Shown here: piece by piece, positions 1 to 8,771 of the stretch | Position numbering within the stretch: the stretch's first letter is position 1 | Layout of the letters: every line of letters begins with the position of its first letter | Assembly (NCBI RefSeq): GCF_002266435.3 | Contig: NZ_CP029426.2 | Span: forward strand, 1,704,001-1,768,000 | Direction: 5' to 3' | From: Bradyrhizobium amphicarpaeae | GTDB lineage: Bacteria; Pseudomonadota; Alphaproteobacteria; Rhizobiales; Xanthobacteraceae | DNA length: 64,000 nucleotides | Translations under genes and position numbers: made by a program | Notes under the pieces: model-generated | The model's input: the letters and a program-made list of their open reading frames with translations, nothing else | Databases searched by the model: none | Told to the model about the DNA's origin: nothing

Positions 1-1410
1 GACGTCGCTCAGCATTTCACGCCCGAATGCAACGCCAAAGCCGAGGCAGAGGCCGCCCACGAGGCCGCCGACCAGCGCCAGGACGGTACGCGGCGAGCTC
101 TTGCGATCCGGCTTGTTGGCAGTGCTGATGAGGCGCGACTCGCTGAGCGGAAAGCTCTGATTCTGCGTCGCGCTTTGCAGCTTCTCGAGGAAGTTGTTGT
201 AGAGATTGCGATAGGTGTCGGCGGCGCTCTCGAGGTCGCGCAACTGGACCTCGGCCTGGCCGGTGTGGCCGGCCTGGGCGACGAGATCCTTTAAGCTCTT
301 GTCGAGAGAAGCTTCCCGGCTCTTGGCGATCTCGTAGTCGCTGCGATAAGCATCTCCGATCCGATGCAGTTCGTCCGCCATGTTCTTGCGGATTTCATCC
401 ATCTTGTTGGCCAGATTGACGGCGGCAAGATGGGTCTTGCCGTAACGCTTGGACCAATCGGCATACTGGGCCGCGAGATCGAGATATTGCGCGCGCAGGC
501 GGGTGATGACCGAGTTGTTGAGAGCGTCGGTCACGGTGGATTGTGCGACATCCTGGTCCGATATCGCGTTGATTCGGTCGAGTTTGGCCTTGGCTTCGGC
601 CGTCGCCGCCCGCGCTTGAACGAGCTGCGTGTTGAGGTCGGACAATTGCTGTTCGGACATCAGGCCGCGGCTGGTTCCGACGATGTTGTGTTCGGCCTTG
701 AAGGTCTGCACGGCACGGTCGCTGGCGGTTGCCTGCTCGCTCAGCTCGACGCTGCGCTGCTGAAGCCATTCGGTGGCCCGCTTGGTGGACTGATATTTGG
801 CTTCCAGCGCGCCGACCAGATAGGCATTGGCGATGGCGTTGACGATCTTGGCGGCCTTGTCGGGGCTCCGGGAGCGATAGTTCAGCGACAGAACATAGGT
901 CGTCAGCACGCGCTCGGTTCTCAGGTTCTTCTGGACCGCCTCGACCACGGCATGTTCGAGGTGCTCCTGGGACGCCGGCTCGCCGGAGCTGAACAGCGAC
1001 ATGACCTTGCCGAGGACAATGGACAGAAGGCCCGGTTTGGAGCCGTTGAACTCCGGATCGTCAGTCAGCTTCAGGCGACGAACGACCGAAAGGATCAGGT
1101 CGTCCGAATTGATCACCTCGACCTGGCTGTCGACATAGCCTGTGTCGATCAGGGCGCTGTTGGCATTGCTGTCCTTGTCCAGCACCTGGGCCTGGCGCGT
1201 ATCCATCATGATGCGGGCATTGGCCGTGTACATGGGCTGCGCCGTGACCAGATAGAGGATCACCAGAGCGAGCGCAGCACCAGTACAGGCAGCGATGATC
1301 GGCCATTGCCGGCGCAGGACGTCGGTCACGCGCTCGAAGCTGAGGACGGCACCGCCGAATTCGATGCCGAATCGGTGTCCCGACTGGAAATGTTCTCTAG
1401 GCTGATACAT
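1..1410 (-). CDS. GumC/ExoP-type polysaccharide chain-length and export protein (3' end outside window)
   Basis: Inner-membrane protein of the polysaccharide co-polymerase family, which sets chain length and couples Wzy polymerisation to export. The visible 470 codons begin at an ATG ending at 1410. There is one membrane segment near residues 35-55, just after a short cytoplasmic head, then a Wzz-like periplasmic domain, then a long Gln/Ala/Lys-rich coiled-coil region (about residues 190-420). A second membrane segment starts near residue 447, where the window stops. GumC/ExoP homologues often continue into a cytoplasmic tyrosine autokinase; whether this one does cannot be seen. It lies 32 bases after the small secreted-protein gene, so the two are probably co-transcribed. 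The family call is firm; the kinase part is unknown. Confidence 0.85.
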   Translation of the reverse strand, partial: MYQPREHFQSGHRFGIEFGGAVLSFERVTDVLRRQWPIIAACTGAALALVILYLVTAQPMYTANARIMMDTRQAQVLDKDSNANSALIDTGYVDSQVEVINSDDLILSVVRRLKLTDDPEFNGSKPGLLSIVLGKVMSLFSSGEPASQEHLEHAVVEAVQKNLRTERVLTTYVLSLNYRSRSPDKAAKIVNAIANAYLVGALEAKYQSTKRATEWLQQRSVELSEQATASDRAVQTFKAEHNIVGTSRGLMSEQQLSDLNTQLVQARAATAEAKAKLDRINAISDQDVAQSTVTDALNNSVITRLRAQYLDLAAQYADWSKRYGKTHLAAVNLANKMDEIRKNMADELHRIGDAYRSDYEIAKSREASLDKSLKDLVAQAGHTGQAEVQLRDLESAADTYRNLYNNFLEKLQSATQNQSFPLSESRLISTANKPDRKSSPRTVLALVGGLVGGLCLGFGVAFGREMLSDV

Positions 1411-1442
1411 GTGCTAATTCGCTGCCTTTTGACGATCGCTGA

Positions 1443-2009
1443 TCAATTCGGAAGGGGGACGGGCTTGAACGGGTTGGCCAGCTTGGTCTTCCACTCGCCT
1501 TCGAGCAGCGCCCCGCCTCGAGGCGGTTGCGCCGGCCCCTTGTCTTGCGATTGCGCCTGGGCGCCGGAGGCGTCGTCTCCCGCGGCGGCATAGCCTGCCT
1601 GCACGTTGAGATCGCCGATCCGCTGCACGAAATCCCTGATCTTGCGTGCGGCGTCCGGCTTCTTCGACGTGCATCGCCCTTCGGCAATCCTCAGTGCGGC
1701 GCCGATCGACGAGCGATCGGTCGAAGCCGAAGTCGAGATGAGTGTCTGCACGGAAGGCAACACCGACGGGCTCGTGGCGATATAGCTGGAGAGCCGATAT
1801 CTCAGCTTCTCCTTGTCATTGCGCAGCCGCTCCAGGAGCGAGGAGGGCGATTTCACGAATGTGTCGAGTTCGAGCTGCGAGGCACGATCGGAAGATTCGA
1901 CACACTGGGCGCGGCAAGCATCGATAGTTCCGCCCATCAAGGCTGAACCTGCCAAGACGATTGGCAGCCATCGCGATCTCGCAAGACGACGTGTTAGTCC
2001 GCAACCCAT
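1443..2009 (-). CDS. Small secreted protein of unknown function, upstream of gumC-like gene
   Basis: A 188-residue protein. I chose the ATG at 2009 because a GGGAGGAAGGGA ribosome-binding region precedes it; the frame stays open further upstream but without a plausible start. The N-terminus is a typical Sec signal (positively charged head, then a hydrophobic stretch near residues 14-30, with cleavage likely around ACRAQ). The mature part is mostly helical in appearance, with two Cys residues (one soon after the cleavage site, one about two-thirds along) and a Pro/Gln/Gly-rich tail ending in a basic-proline stretch. No known domain was recognised. Position as first gene before the GumC-like gene suggests a periplasmic role in polysaccharide assembly or export, but that is inference only. 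Confidence 0.7.
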   Translation of the reverse strand: MGCGLTRRLARSRWLPIVLAGSALMGGTIDACRAQCVESSDRASQLELDTFVKSPSSLLERLRNDKEKLRYRLSSYIATSPSVLPSVQTLISTSASTDRSSIGAALRIAEGRCTSKKPDAARKIRDFVQRIGDLNVQAGYAAAGDDASGAQAQSQDKGPAQPPRGGALLEGEWKTKLANPFKPVPLPN

Positions 2010-2623
2010 TCGTGTCCCTTCCTCCCTGTTGCAATAGGAGAACACGCGAAACCTGGCAGCTAACTGTGTCAATTTTTGTGCGACGCAAAAGCTGAATGCG
2101 TGTGCTCGACGACAACGCGCGCTTTGCCTGCATTCCTGCCCGGTTGTAAAATGAAGATATGCAATGCATGCGATATGGGCATGCTTGCGCCTATGAATGT
2201 TGCAAACTGAAAACATAAGAGGCGTGCACGCTGAAGTGTCGCGAGCACGCGTCGCAAAACCGACACAAGTCGTTGAGCGAGTCTTTGTTCCCGCCTGAAA
2301 AATTATCAGCGCGATATGCGGCGTATCGTGCATGCGAAAAGATCAAACGTCTTTGTGGTCGCGTTGATCGCAGCAGCGTCGAATTTCGCGCACACTTTGC
2401 ACGTAAATGCTCGCAATCATCACGCCCGACTTGATTTGCGCGCCGGCGCACGCGATCTCAGGCAAAAAGTGGCGTGAACTTGGCGCTCGCATGTCCGAAT
2501 GATCTGCAAGCGTTGAAATTATCGTCGACCCTCATGCGTCGAATGCGAGTCCGCGGTCGCAGAGATTGAACATGCGCAAGACCTGATACACACTGCTGCG
2601 ATGCAATAGCTGGGAATGTTGAT
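2010..2623. promoter_or_regulatory. 614-base divergent intergenic region of the EPS locus
   Basis: No convincing coding sequence. The region separates the leftward secreted-protein/GumC pair from the rightward acyltransferase-Wzy operon, so it should hold both promoters. It is less GC-rich than the genes around it. Several short stretches resembling GCGTCGAAT or GTCGCAAAA recur; the clearest is GCGTCGAATTTCGCGCA at 2376-2392, which has a near-identical match at 22812-22828 (see findings). I could not assign -35/-10 boxes with confidence. Confidence 0.5.
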
Positions 2624-3835
2624 GTGACGGAGATGGTTCATCGTGAGAAGGCGCATGTGCTACCGCTCGACAGCATTCGGGGGATCGCCGCGACGTCGGT
2701 GGTGATTCACCATCTCCTGCTGATGCCGACCTTCCTCGCGGCGTTCCCGCACAATGCGTGGATCAACTGCTCGTTCTTCAGAAGCTCCTGGCTGCTGGTC
2801 GATCTGTTCTTCGTTCTCAGCGGAATCGTCATGTCGCTCAGCTACGTCGAGGGCGATTTCGGGCGCTTCTCGCTGCGCGAATTCATGGTGCGACGGCTGG
2901 CGCGGGTCTATCCGCTGCACATCGTCATGCTGATGGCAAATCTTCTGTTTCGACTTCTGCGGATCGGTTTGGTCACGGCTGGCGTCGTGGTGGCCGCGCC
3001 GGCGGCGTTCGAAGTGAACAACGCCTATTCCTTCGGTCTCAACGTCCTGCTGCTGCATTCAATGGGGTTCATCGACTATCTCAGCTGGAACGCGCCGAGC
3101 TGGAGCATCAGCGTCGAATTCTACACCTACCTGGTATTTGGCCTCATCGTGCTGCTGGCCCAGCGCATGCGGTCCCTGCTCTGGTTCTACATTCTCTGCG
3201 GGGCGCTAGCGATCTGCAGTCTGGTCGTCATCATCTTCGTACTGGACAAGAGGAGCCTCGGGCTTCAGACCGATTTCGGCATCCTGCGCTGCTTCGTGAG
3301 CTTCTTCCTGGGCGTGCTGACGGTGAGGATCGTCGACCGCCTGCCGGCCAAGCCGGGTCCTGCCGCGCAGGGCGCGCTGCAATTCGCCGCCATGATCGGG
3401 AGCATCGTGCTGGTGTCCCTGGCGGAGACCAATCCTGCGTCAACGTTCCTTGCGCCGGTGACGTTCGCGATCTTCCTCGGCAGCTTGCTGGCCTTTCCAG
3501 ACGCGCTGCTGGTGCCGCGGATGCTGGTGGTGAAGCCGCTGGTCTGGCTCGGCAAACGTTCCTACTCGATCTACATGGTGCATGCGCTCGTGGTGTTGCT
3601 TGCCGAATATTTCGTGCGAGCCGTGGGAGCGGGGCGCATCACCGCGCTGGATTCGGTCTGGGCGGGCCTGCCGGCGACGCTGAACCTCGTGGTCTCGCTG
3701 GCCGCCGTTCTGGCGGTCTCGCACTTCACTTATCTCTACGTCGAAATCCCCGGTGGCAGGTTCATGCGAAATGTGCTCGGAAGCCGTCGGGATTTCGCGC
3801 GATCCACCGCGCAATCGGCGCGGCTGACGAACTGA
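2624..3835 (+). CDS. Acyltransferase-3 family membrane protein (first in EPS operon)
   Basis: A 403-residue integral membrane O-acyltransferase of the OafA/ExoZ type (acyltransferase 3 family), which adds acetyl, succinyl or similar groups to sugars. The family N-terminal motif is present (LDSIRGIAA followed by a conserved IHH), with about ten hydrophobic segments and the usual SWSISVEF block near residue 160. The start is a GTG with a GGGA sequence 8 bases upstream; an ATG nine bases later is an alternative. It is followed after 7 bases by the Wzy-like gene, so it heads a rightward operon of four genes ending at 7384. It probably decorates an EPS sugar; the donor and the target sugar cannot be read from sequence. 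Confidence 0.85.
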   Translation: MTEMVHREKAHVLPLDSIRGIAATSVVIHHLLLMPTFLAAFPHNAWINCSFFRSSWLLVDLFFVLSGIVMSLSYVEGDFGRFSLREFMVRRLARVYPLHIVMLMANLLFRLLRIGLVTAGVVVAAPAAFEVNNAYSFGLNVLLLHSMGFIDYLSWNAPSWSISVEFYTYLVFGLIVLLAQRMRSLLWFYILCGALAICSLVVIIFVLDKRSLGLQTDFGILRCFVSFFLGVLTVRIVDRLPAKPGPAAQGALQFAAMIGSIVLVSLAETNPASTFLAPVTFAIFLGSLLAFPDALLVPRMLVVKPLVWLGKRSYSIYMVHALVVLLAEYFVRAVGAGRITALDSVWAGLPATLNLVVSLAAVLAVSHFTYLYVEIPGGRFMRNVLGSRRDFARSTAQSARLTN

Positions 3836-3842
3836 GCCCGAT

Positions 3843-5180
3843 ATGACGATCCTCGCGCTGCACCGGCCGAAAATCACGTTGATCAGCCTCAACATCGAGG
3901 CGATCGCGCTCGGGGCCTATCTGGTCCGCGACGCCTTTGGCGGGGTGATCCGCTATTACACCAGCATCTATCACATGAACGCGCTCTGGTACGTGCCCGA
4001 CGCCATTGCGCTTCTGTGCCTCATCCAGTTCTTCGTCCATTGCATCCTGCGCAATCGCAGTACCCTGGCGTTCCTGGTGTTGGTGCAGATCATGCTGTCG
4101 CTCGTGCTCGGCTATTTCATGCTGGGTACGGTCAACGCAGCAGTCTCATCGTTCAAGATGATGCTGCCGGTGTTTGTCGGATTCTGCTTTTGCGATTCGA
4201 ACCTCGGCTCATACAGAAAGCTTCTGTCGGTCATCGCGGTTACCTTCTACCTGTCGGTGATCGGTGTTTTCCTGACCAAATTCTATCTGATGCCTTGGGT
4301 GGGCTACAAATACGAGTCCTTCGGCGCGGTGCGCGAGGCCGGTCGGTTGTGGTGGGCCTATGGCGGCGACGACCAGCGCCTGATGGGCTTTGCGGCCGAC
4401 AACACCATGGCTGCCTTCTTCATTTTGGTGTCGTTCGCGATCACGTCGATTCGCATGAGCACCACATGGTGCTTGCTGCTGGGTTCCGTCGCGATCTATG
4501 CCACTAAGCTGACCACGAGCAAGACGACCATGATCGTTCTCGTGCTCTACTTGATTCTGCTGGTGTTGGTGCGGATGCTGCCGGAGAGGTCGCGCTTTCC
4601 CGCGATCCGGACCATCGCGCTGTGGTCCTATGCTTCGATCTTCGTACCGTTCTTCATGATCGTGGTTGCTTCCGGGACCGCCGCGGTGCCGCATTCGACC
4701 CTCTTCAGCATCCTCGATCGCATCAACAACAGCTGGCAAAAGCCGTTTATCTACCTCACTCAGCTCATGCCCATCGGCCTCGTGACCGGCTGTGGCGCGG
4801 GTTGCTTCAACTATCCGCAACAGCTGTTCTCACCGCTCGCGCCATTTTGGGTGCCCGTCGACAATTTCTACATCGGGACCTACCTGATGTTCGGTCTGCC
4901 GTTCGTCGCCTTTATGGTGATGGTGTTCAGGGCGACATTCGGCGCGACCGACGTGTACAAGCTGACGCTGATCTTCGTCGTCAACCTTTTCACGATCACG
5001 GTGCTGAACTACGGCCCGGCATCTGGCCTGCTGATTATCGCATTGAGCTTCAGTGACGTGTTCTCGCGCCGCGCGGCCTCCGCTCGGGCGGGCGACGCCG
5101 TGCCGATTGTGGTGCGGCGGCCGATGCCGTCATTGGAAGGCTTCCGCCCGGATATGCCGGCGGCGAGCGGAAGCAGGTGA
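3843..5180 (+). CDS. Wzy/O-antigen-ligase-like polytopic membrane protein, putative EPS polymerase
   Basis: A 445-residue protein with about ten hydrophobic helices and one larger central periplasmic loop (roughly residues 145-180, containing a GGDDQR stretch), the architecture of Wzy polymerases and WaaL ligases. Sequence in this family is poorly conserved, so the call rests on topology and on position between two acyltransferases in an EPS locus that also has flippases and a GumC-like protein. The expected role is block-wise polymerisation of lipid-linked repeat units at the periplasmic face of the inner membrane. The C-terminal ~35 residues are polar and Pro/Arg-rich, probably cytoplasmic. 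It could instead be a ligase. Confidence 0.6.
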   Translation: MTILALHRPKITLISLNIEAIALGAYLVRDAFGGVIRYYTSIYHMNALWYVPDAIALLCLIQFFVHCILRNRSTLAFLVLVQIMLSLVLGYFMLGTVNAAVSSFKMMLPVFVGFCFCDSNLGSYRKLLSVIAVTFYLSVIGVFLTKFYLMPWVGYKYESFGAVREAGRLWWAYGGDDQRLMGFAADNTMAAFFILVSFAITSIRMSTTWCLLLGSVAIYATKLTTSKTTMIVLVLYLILLVLVRMLPERSRFPAIRTIALWSYASIFVPFFMIVVASGTAAVPHSTLFSILDRINNSWQKPFIYLTQLMPIGLVTGCGAGCFNYPQQLFSPLAPFWVPVDNFYIGTYLMFGLPFVAFMVMVFRATFGATDVYKLTLIFVVNLFTITVLNYGPASGLLIIALSFSDVFSRRAASARAGDAVPIVVRRPMPSLEGFRPDMPAASGSR

Positions 5181-5189
5181 GAACGAAAG

Positions 5190-6296
5190 ATGCATAAACG
5201 ACTCGCATTCATCGACACGCTGCGCGGCATTGCCGTTTTGTCGGTCCTGGTCCAGCATGTGTTCGAGGTGATCGTCGAGAAGCACCCGACGGGCGCCTAT
5301 TACTGGCCGATCCACGATGTGTTCGGCTACTACATGAACTTCGGCCGGTTTGGCGTGGTGTTGTTCTTCTTCGTCAGCGGCTTCGTCATTCCGTTCAGCT
5401 TCCCGGACAGCGCCACGCCCGTGCGGGATTTCGCCATCAGCCGCTTCTTCCGGCTCTACCCGGCCTACTGGACCTCGCTCTTGGTCGGGCTCGTGACGAT
5501 GCAGCTGCTGGACTCGAAAATCTATCCGCTCGGGCAGATCGCCGCGAACGTGACGATGTTGCAGACCTTCGTGAACGTTCCGAACCTCTGGGTGTTCTAT
5601 TGGACGCTGGCGATCGAGCTGCTGTTCTATGCCGGATGCACTATTCTGTTCGCGATGGGGCTGCTGAACCGGCGCTTTACAGCGGTGACCATCGTCGTTT
5701 CGGCCGCGCTGGTCGGAACGACCGCTGCGCTCCTGGTGGAGAACAGGGCCGTTTCTTCGGTGATGGAGGTCGGGCTGAATCTGTCGGCGATGTTCCTGGG
5801 CAAGATCATCCGCGATACCGTCATCGGCGGAAAGCTGCGATGGTCCCACGTGGCGGTCTGCACGCTCCTGTATGCGATCTTCGCCATCGCCCTCGCCGAC
5901 CGGCGGTTCGGGGGCGTGTACCACGAGAACTTCTTCCACAGCTATTCGATCGCAGCCGCCTATGTCTGCGCGGCGCTCGTCTTCATCGGTTTTGCCGTGT
6001 TCGGCGAGAGAATGGCGTGGCGGCCGATGGCATTCGTCGGCGTGATCAGTTATTCGGTCTACCTGATGTCGCCGTTCGCGATCGTCTTCATCCATCGCCT
6101 CGTATGGTTTGGCGACGGGCCGCTCGGATGGTCGATCTTCCTCGTCGTGATCATGACGTTGTCGATCCTGGTCAGCTGGATGACGTTTACATTCGTCGAG
6201 AAGCCCAGCATCGCCTTCGGGCAAAGGTTTCGCTCGGCACGGAGAAAGAAAGTCGTTCTCGAGCCTGCCCTCAGTACTCAGGGTGCTGCAGAATGA
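5190..6296 (+). CDS. Acyltransferase-3 family membrane protein (third gene of EPS operon)
   Basis: A 368-residue integral membrane O-acyltransferase. The N-terminus carries the family signature (FIDTLRGIAVLSVLVQH), followed by the conserved FFFVSGFVIP block and an FRLYPAYW block, then a WTLAIELLFY segment that corresponds to the SxxxExxxY region of the family. It starts 9 bases after the Wzy-like gene and its stop overlaps the next start (ATGA), so translation of the two acyltransferases is probably coupled. Expected to modify EPS sugars with a non-sugar group at the inner membrane. It is clearly different in sequence from the acyltransferases at 2624 and 6293, so it is not a recent duplicate. 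Confidence 0.85.
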   Translation: MHKRLAFIDTLRGIAVLSVLVQHVFEVIVEKHPTGAYYWPIHDVFGYYMNFGRFGVVLFFFVSGFVIPFSFPDSATPVRDFAISRFFRLYPAYWTSLLVGLVTMQLLDSKIYPLGQIAANVTMLQTFVNVPNLWVFYWTLAIELLFYAGCTILFAMGLLNRRFTAVTIVVSAALVGTTAALLVENRAVSSVMEVGLNLSAMFLGKIIRDTVIGGKLRWSHVAVCTLLYAIFAIALADRRFGGVYHENFFHSYSIAAAYVCAALVFIGFAVFGERMAWRPMAFVGVISYSVYLMSPFAIVFIHRLVWFGDGPLGWSIFLVVIMTLSILVSWMTFTFVEKPSIAFGQRFRSARRKKVVLEPALSTQGAAE

Positions 6297-7384
6297 GTCA
6301 CGCGCCGCACCAGCCGGGCGCCGCTTACGACGGATCGTTCGTTCCGTCGGTCCAGGGGCTGCGCGGCATTGCGGCGCTGAGCGTGCTGATGGATCATTTC
6401 TACGACATGCCGAAGGGCGGCATGTACGACATCCCGGATCCCGGCTTCCTGCCGCCGCTCTGGCTCTGGCTCCAATCGGTGATCAATGTCGGCGGGCATG
6501 GAGTCGAACTGTTCTTCATGATCAGCGGGTTCCTGATCCCGGCGAGCCTGGTGCGGCACGGCTCGCTGCCGCGGTTCTTTTTCGATCGCGTCCTGCGCAT
6601 CATGCCGGTGTTCGTCGTCCTGCATCTTGCGCTGTTCGTGGTCGGTCCGATCGTCGGCTACAAGTTCTTTCGTGGAATCGATCTGACGAGCTATCTCGCG
6701 GTCTTCGCGGCCAATCTGTTCTTCGTGCAGGATGCGCTTGGTCTGCCCATCGCCCAGCAGAACGCCTGGACACTGACCTATGAATGGGCGTTCTACATCT
6801 GGTTTGCAGCGACGTTTTCGGTGTGGCGCGGCGGGGGGCGGCTCTTGGCCGCGCCGCTGATCCTGCTGGGTGTCGCATGCCTCCTGCACTGGCCGATCAC
6901 GGCGTTCTTCTGCATCGGTATGCTCTACAGCGCCACCGGCTTTCGCATTCGCATTCCGGGACGTCTCGGCTTGGCCGTGGGCCTGGCTTGCGGAGCGGCC
7001 ATGTATGCAAGCCTGGTGCTGTTTCATCCCTTCGTGGGGCTGCTTCCCGGCTTCGTGCTCTTCGGCATGGTGCTTGCCCCGGAGTCGGGCCTCGGCAAGG
7101 CACTGAGCGTCCCGGCCCTGCAATATGTCGGCAAGATCAGCTACAGCCTCTATCTCGTGCATCCGTTCGTGCTCTTCCCCTTGCAGGTGATCGGCCTGAA
7201 GCTGGTCGCAGCCGGCGTCGATCGCTGGCTGCTGTGGGCCGCTTTCATCGGGCTCGGGCTGGCGATGTCCTTGGTCGCAAGCGCGATCAGTTATGAGTTG
7301 ATCGAGGTCAGGCTGAGGCGCCTGCTGGACGGCGCGATCCGCGGCATGGTCTTTCGGCCGTTGAAGGTCGGGCAATCGGTTTGA
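6293..7384 (+). CDS. Acyltransferase-3 family membrane protein (last gene of EPS operon)
   Basis: A 363-residue O-acyltransferase. I place the start at the ATG at 6293, which overlaps the preceding stop codon as ATGA; the reading frame is open about 230 codons further upstream, but that part lies inside the previous gene and has no family similarity. Motifs: SVQGLRGIAALSVLMDH at residues 19-35, the FFMISGFLIP block, FDRVLRIMPVF, and TYEWAFY as the central Glu region. Three acyltransferases and a polymerase-like gene in one operon suggest a polymer with several different non-carbohydrate substituents, or several acylated positions. Confidence 0.85.
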   Translation: MSHAPHQPGAAYDGSFVPSVQGLRGIAALSVLMDHFYDMPKGGMYDIPDPGFLPPLWLWLQSVINVGGHGVELFFMISGFLIPASLVRHGSLPRFFFDRVLRIMPVFVVLHLALFVVGPIVGYKFFRGIDLTSYLAVFAANLFFVQDALGLPIAQQNAWTLTYEWAFYIWFAATFSVWRGGGRLLAAPLILLGVACLLHWPITAFFCIGMLYSATGFRIRIPGRLGLAVGLACGAAMYASLVLFHPFVGLLPGFVLFGMVLAPESGLGKALSVPALQYVGKISYSLYLVHPFVLFPLQVIGLKLVAAGVDRWLLWAAFIGLGLAMSLVASAISYELIEVRLRRLLDGAIRGMVFRPLKVGQSV

Positions 7385-7405
7385 GCGGCCGCGTGCCCGT
7401 CGCGG

Positions 7406-8563
7406 TCAGCTCACGGTACGGCCGGCGAGCTTATGATAGGACCCCAGCAGCCGTTCGGCGATGTGATCCCAATTCAAGAGACCCTCCGCGGTTTGCCGTG
7501 CGCCGTCGGTCAATGTCGCGGCAAGCGGCTTCGAGGTCAGGACGCGTTCGAGTGCATCGGCCAATGCAGTGGCGTCGCCCGGAGGAACCAGCAGGCCGTT
7601 GACTCCGTCGGTGACGACGTCGGGAATGCCGCCGGTGGCGCTGGCAACGACGGGACGCGCATTGCCGTAAGCGGAGGCAAGCACGCCGCTCTGCGTTGCA
7701 TCCTTGTAAGGCAGGGCGACCACGGTGGCGGATTGAAACAGCTGTCCGGTGTCGGCGGGCGAAATGTAGGCGTTGATGGTCTTGACCGTCGGCGTCGCTT
7801 CCATCCGCGCGCCGAGCCGGGTCATTTCCGGGCCGCGGCCGGCGACGATCGCCTCATGCGGCACGCCGCGCTTGGCCAACATGTCGATCGCATCGATGAA
7901 GACGTCGAGGCCCTTGTAGGCCCACATCCGTCCAAAAAACAGGATGCGTGCGGCTTCGGGCGCCGTGACTGCGCCTCGGGCCGGTGGAACCATGAGCACG
8001 CCGTGCATGCTGGAAACCGTTGCGCCGTTGAAGTCGGGCGAGGCGCGACGAAAATCGGCAATGCAACTCTCGCCATGAGTCGTGACGATCGAGGCTGCGG
8101 CGCGCATGCGTCCGCGCCAGCCGTCCTCACGTGGCGAGGTGCCGGAGCCGCCCTCCGAATGCGGGATGGCATCGTGAACCGTCAGAACCAGGGGAATGCC
8201 GAGCGGGCGAAGAAGCTGGATCAGCCTGGACGTGTAGATCTCCGGAACTTCATGACAATGAACGATGTCCGGACGAAACGAAATTATGTCGAGGAACGAG
8301 GCTGGGATGCCGATCACGCCGCCGCGTCGCAGGCTCAAATCGCGAACCCGGGTTTCGAAGGGAGCCGCAACCGCGATGTCGGCCAGTTCCCATTGCTGGT
8401 TGGCATCCTTGCGGTTGAGCACGAGCCGAACGTCGCAATGATGCGCGAGTCCAGATGCGAGCCGGTAGGAATATTCTGCGAAATGCGGCGCGTAGATCGC
8501 CACGCGCAAACGTTTTGAGCGGCGGAGAGAACGCGAGGCGGACGAATTCATCAAGGCATCCAT
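7406..8563 (-). CDS. GT4-type glycosyltransferase
   Basis: A 385-residue GT-B-fold glycosyltransferase of the GT4 (group 1) kind, transferring a sugar from a nucleotide donor to a lipid-linked intermediate on the cytoplasmic side. The N-terminal half resembles a group-4 acceptor domain. The C-terminal half has the FFGRMWAYKGLDVF block and the usual ASATGGIPDVV-DGVNGLLV block. The acidic EX7E motif is not canonical: the corresponding segment reads YKDATQSGVLASAYG. It converges on the acyltransferase operon (22 bases from its stop) and is divergent from the flippase gene at 8772. ATG starts are possible at 8563 or 8551. The sugar specificity is not predictable. Confidence 0.85.
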   Translation of the reverse strand: MDALMNSSASRSLRRSKRLRVAIYAPHFAEYSYRLASGLAHHCDVRLVLNRKDANQQWELADIAVAAPFETRVRDLSLRRGGVIGIPASFLDIISFRPDIVHCHEVPEIYTSRLIQLLRPLGIPLVLTVHDAIPHSEGGSGTSPREDGWRGRMRAAASIVTTHGESCIADFRRASPDFNGATVSSMHGVLMVPPARGAVTAPEAARILFFGRMWAYKGLDVFIDAIDMLAKRGVPHEAIVAGRGPEMTRLGARMEATPTVKTINAYISPADTGQLFQSATVVALPYKDATQSGVLASAYGNARPVVASATGGIPDVVTDGVNGLLVPPGDATALADALERVLTSKPLAATLTDGARQTAEGLLNWDHIAERLLGSYHKLAGRTVS

Positions 8564-8771
8564 TTTGCATCACATCGCAGAGAGCGATTGGAGTGTAGTC
8601 CACGATTTGAACTCACTTCCACTCTAAATCGGAATCGTGACGGCGCTCATCTGATTGCCATCACTCCGTCGTAATGTCGCGAGCAATCAGGCGCCGTCGT
8701 GAGCGGCGACAAGCGGTGGCGCGTCATCATCATTGTCGCGTCGTCTGGATCGGAATTGGGTCGAATTGTTG

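Noticed and set aside
364..1593. Long rightward open frame antisense to the GumC-like gene
   Set aside because: It is an artefact of high GC content; the leftward translation has clear membrane and coiled-coil features and family likeness, whereas this one has none.
2010..2333. Upstream extension of the small secreted protein frame
   Set aside because: The extra ~108 residues have no signal and no family sense; a clear ribosome-binding site and Sec signal begin at 2009.
5600..6292. N-terminal extension of the acyltransferase at 6293
   Set aside because: It lies within the preceding acyltransferase gene and the family motif starts only after 6293.
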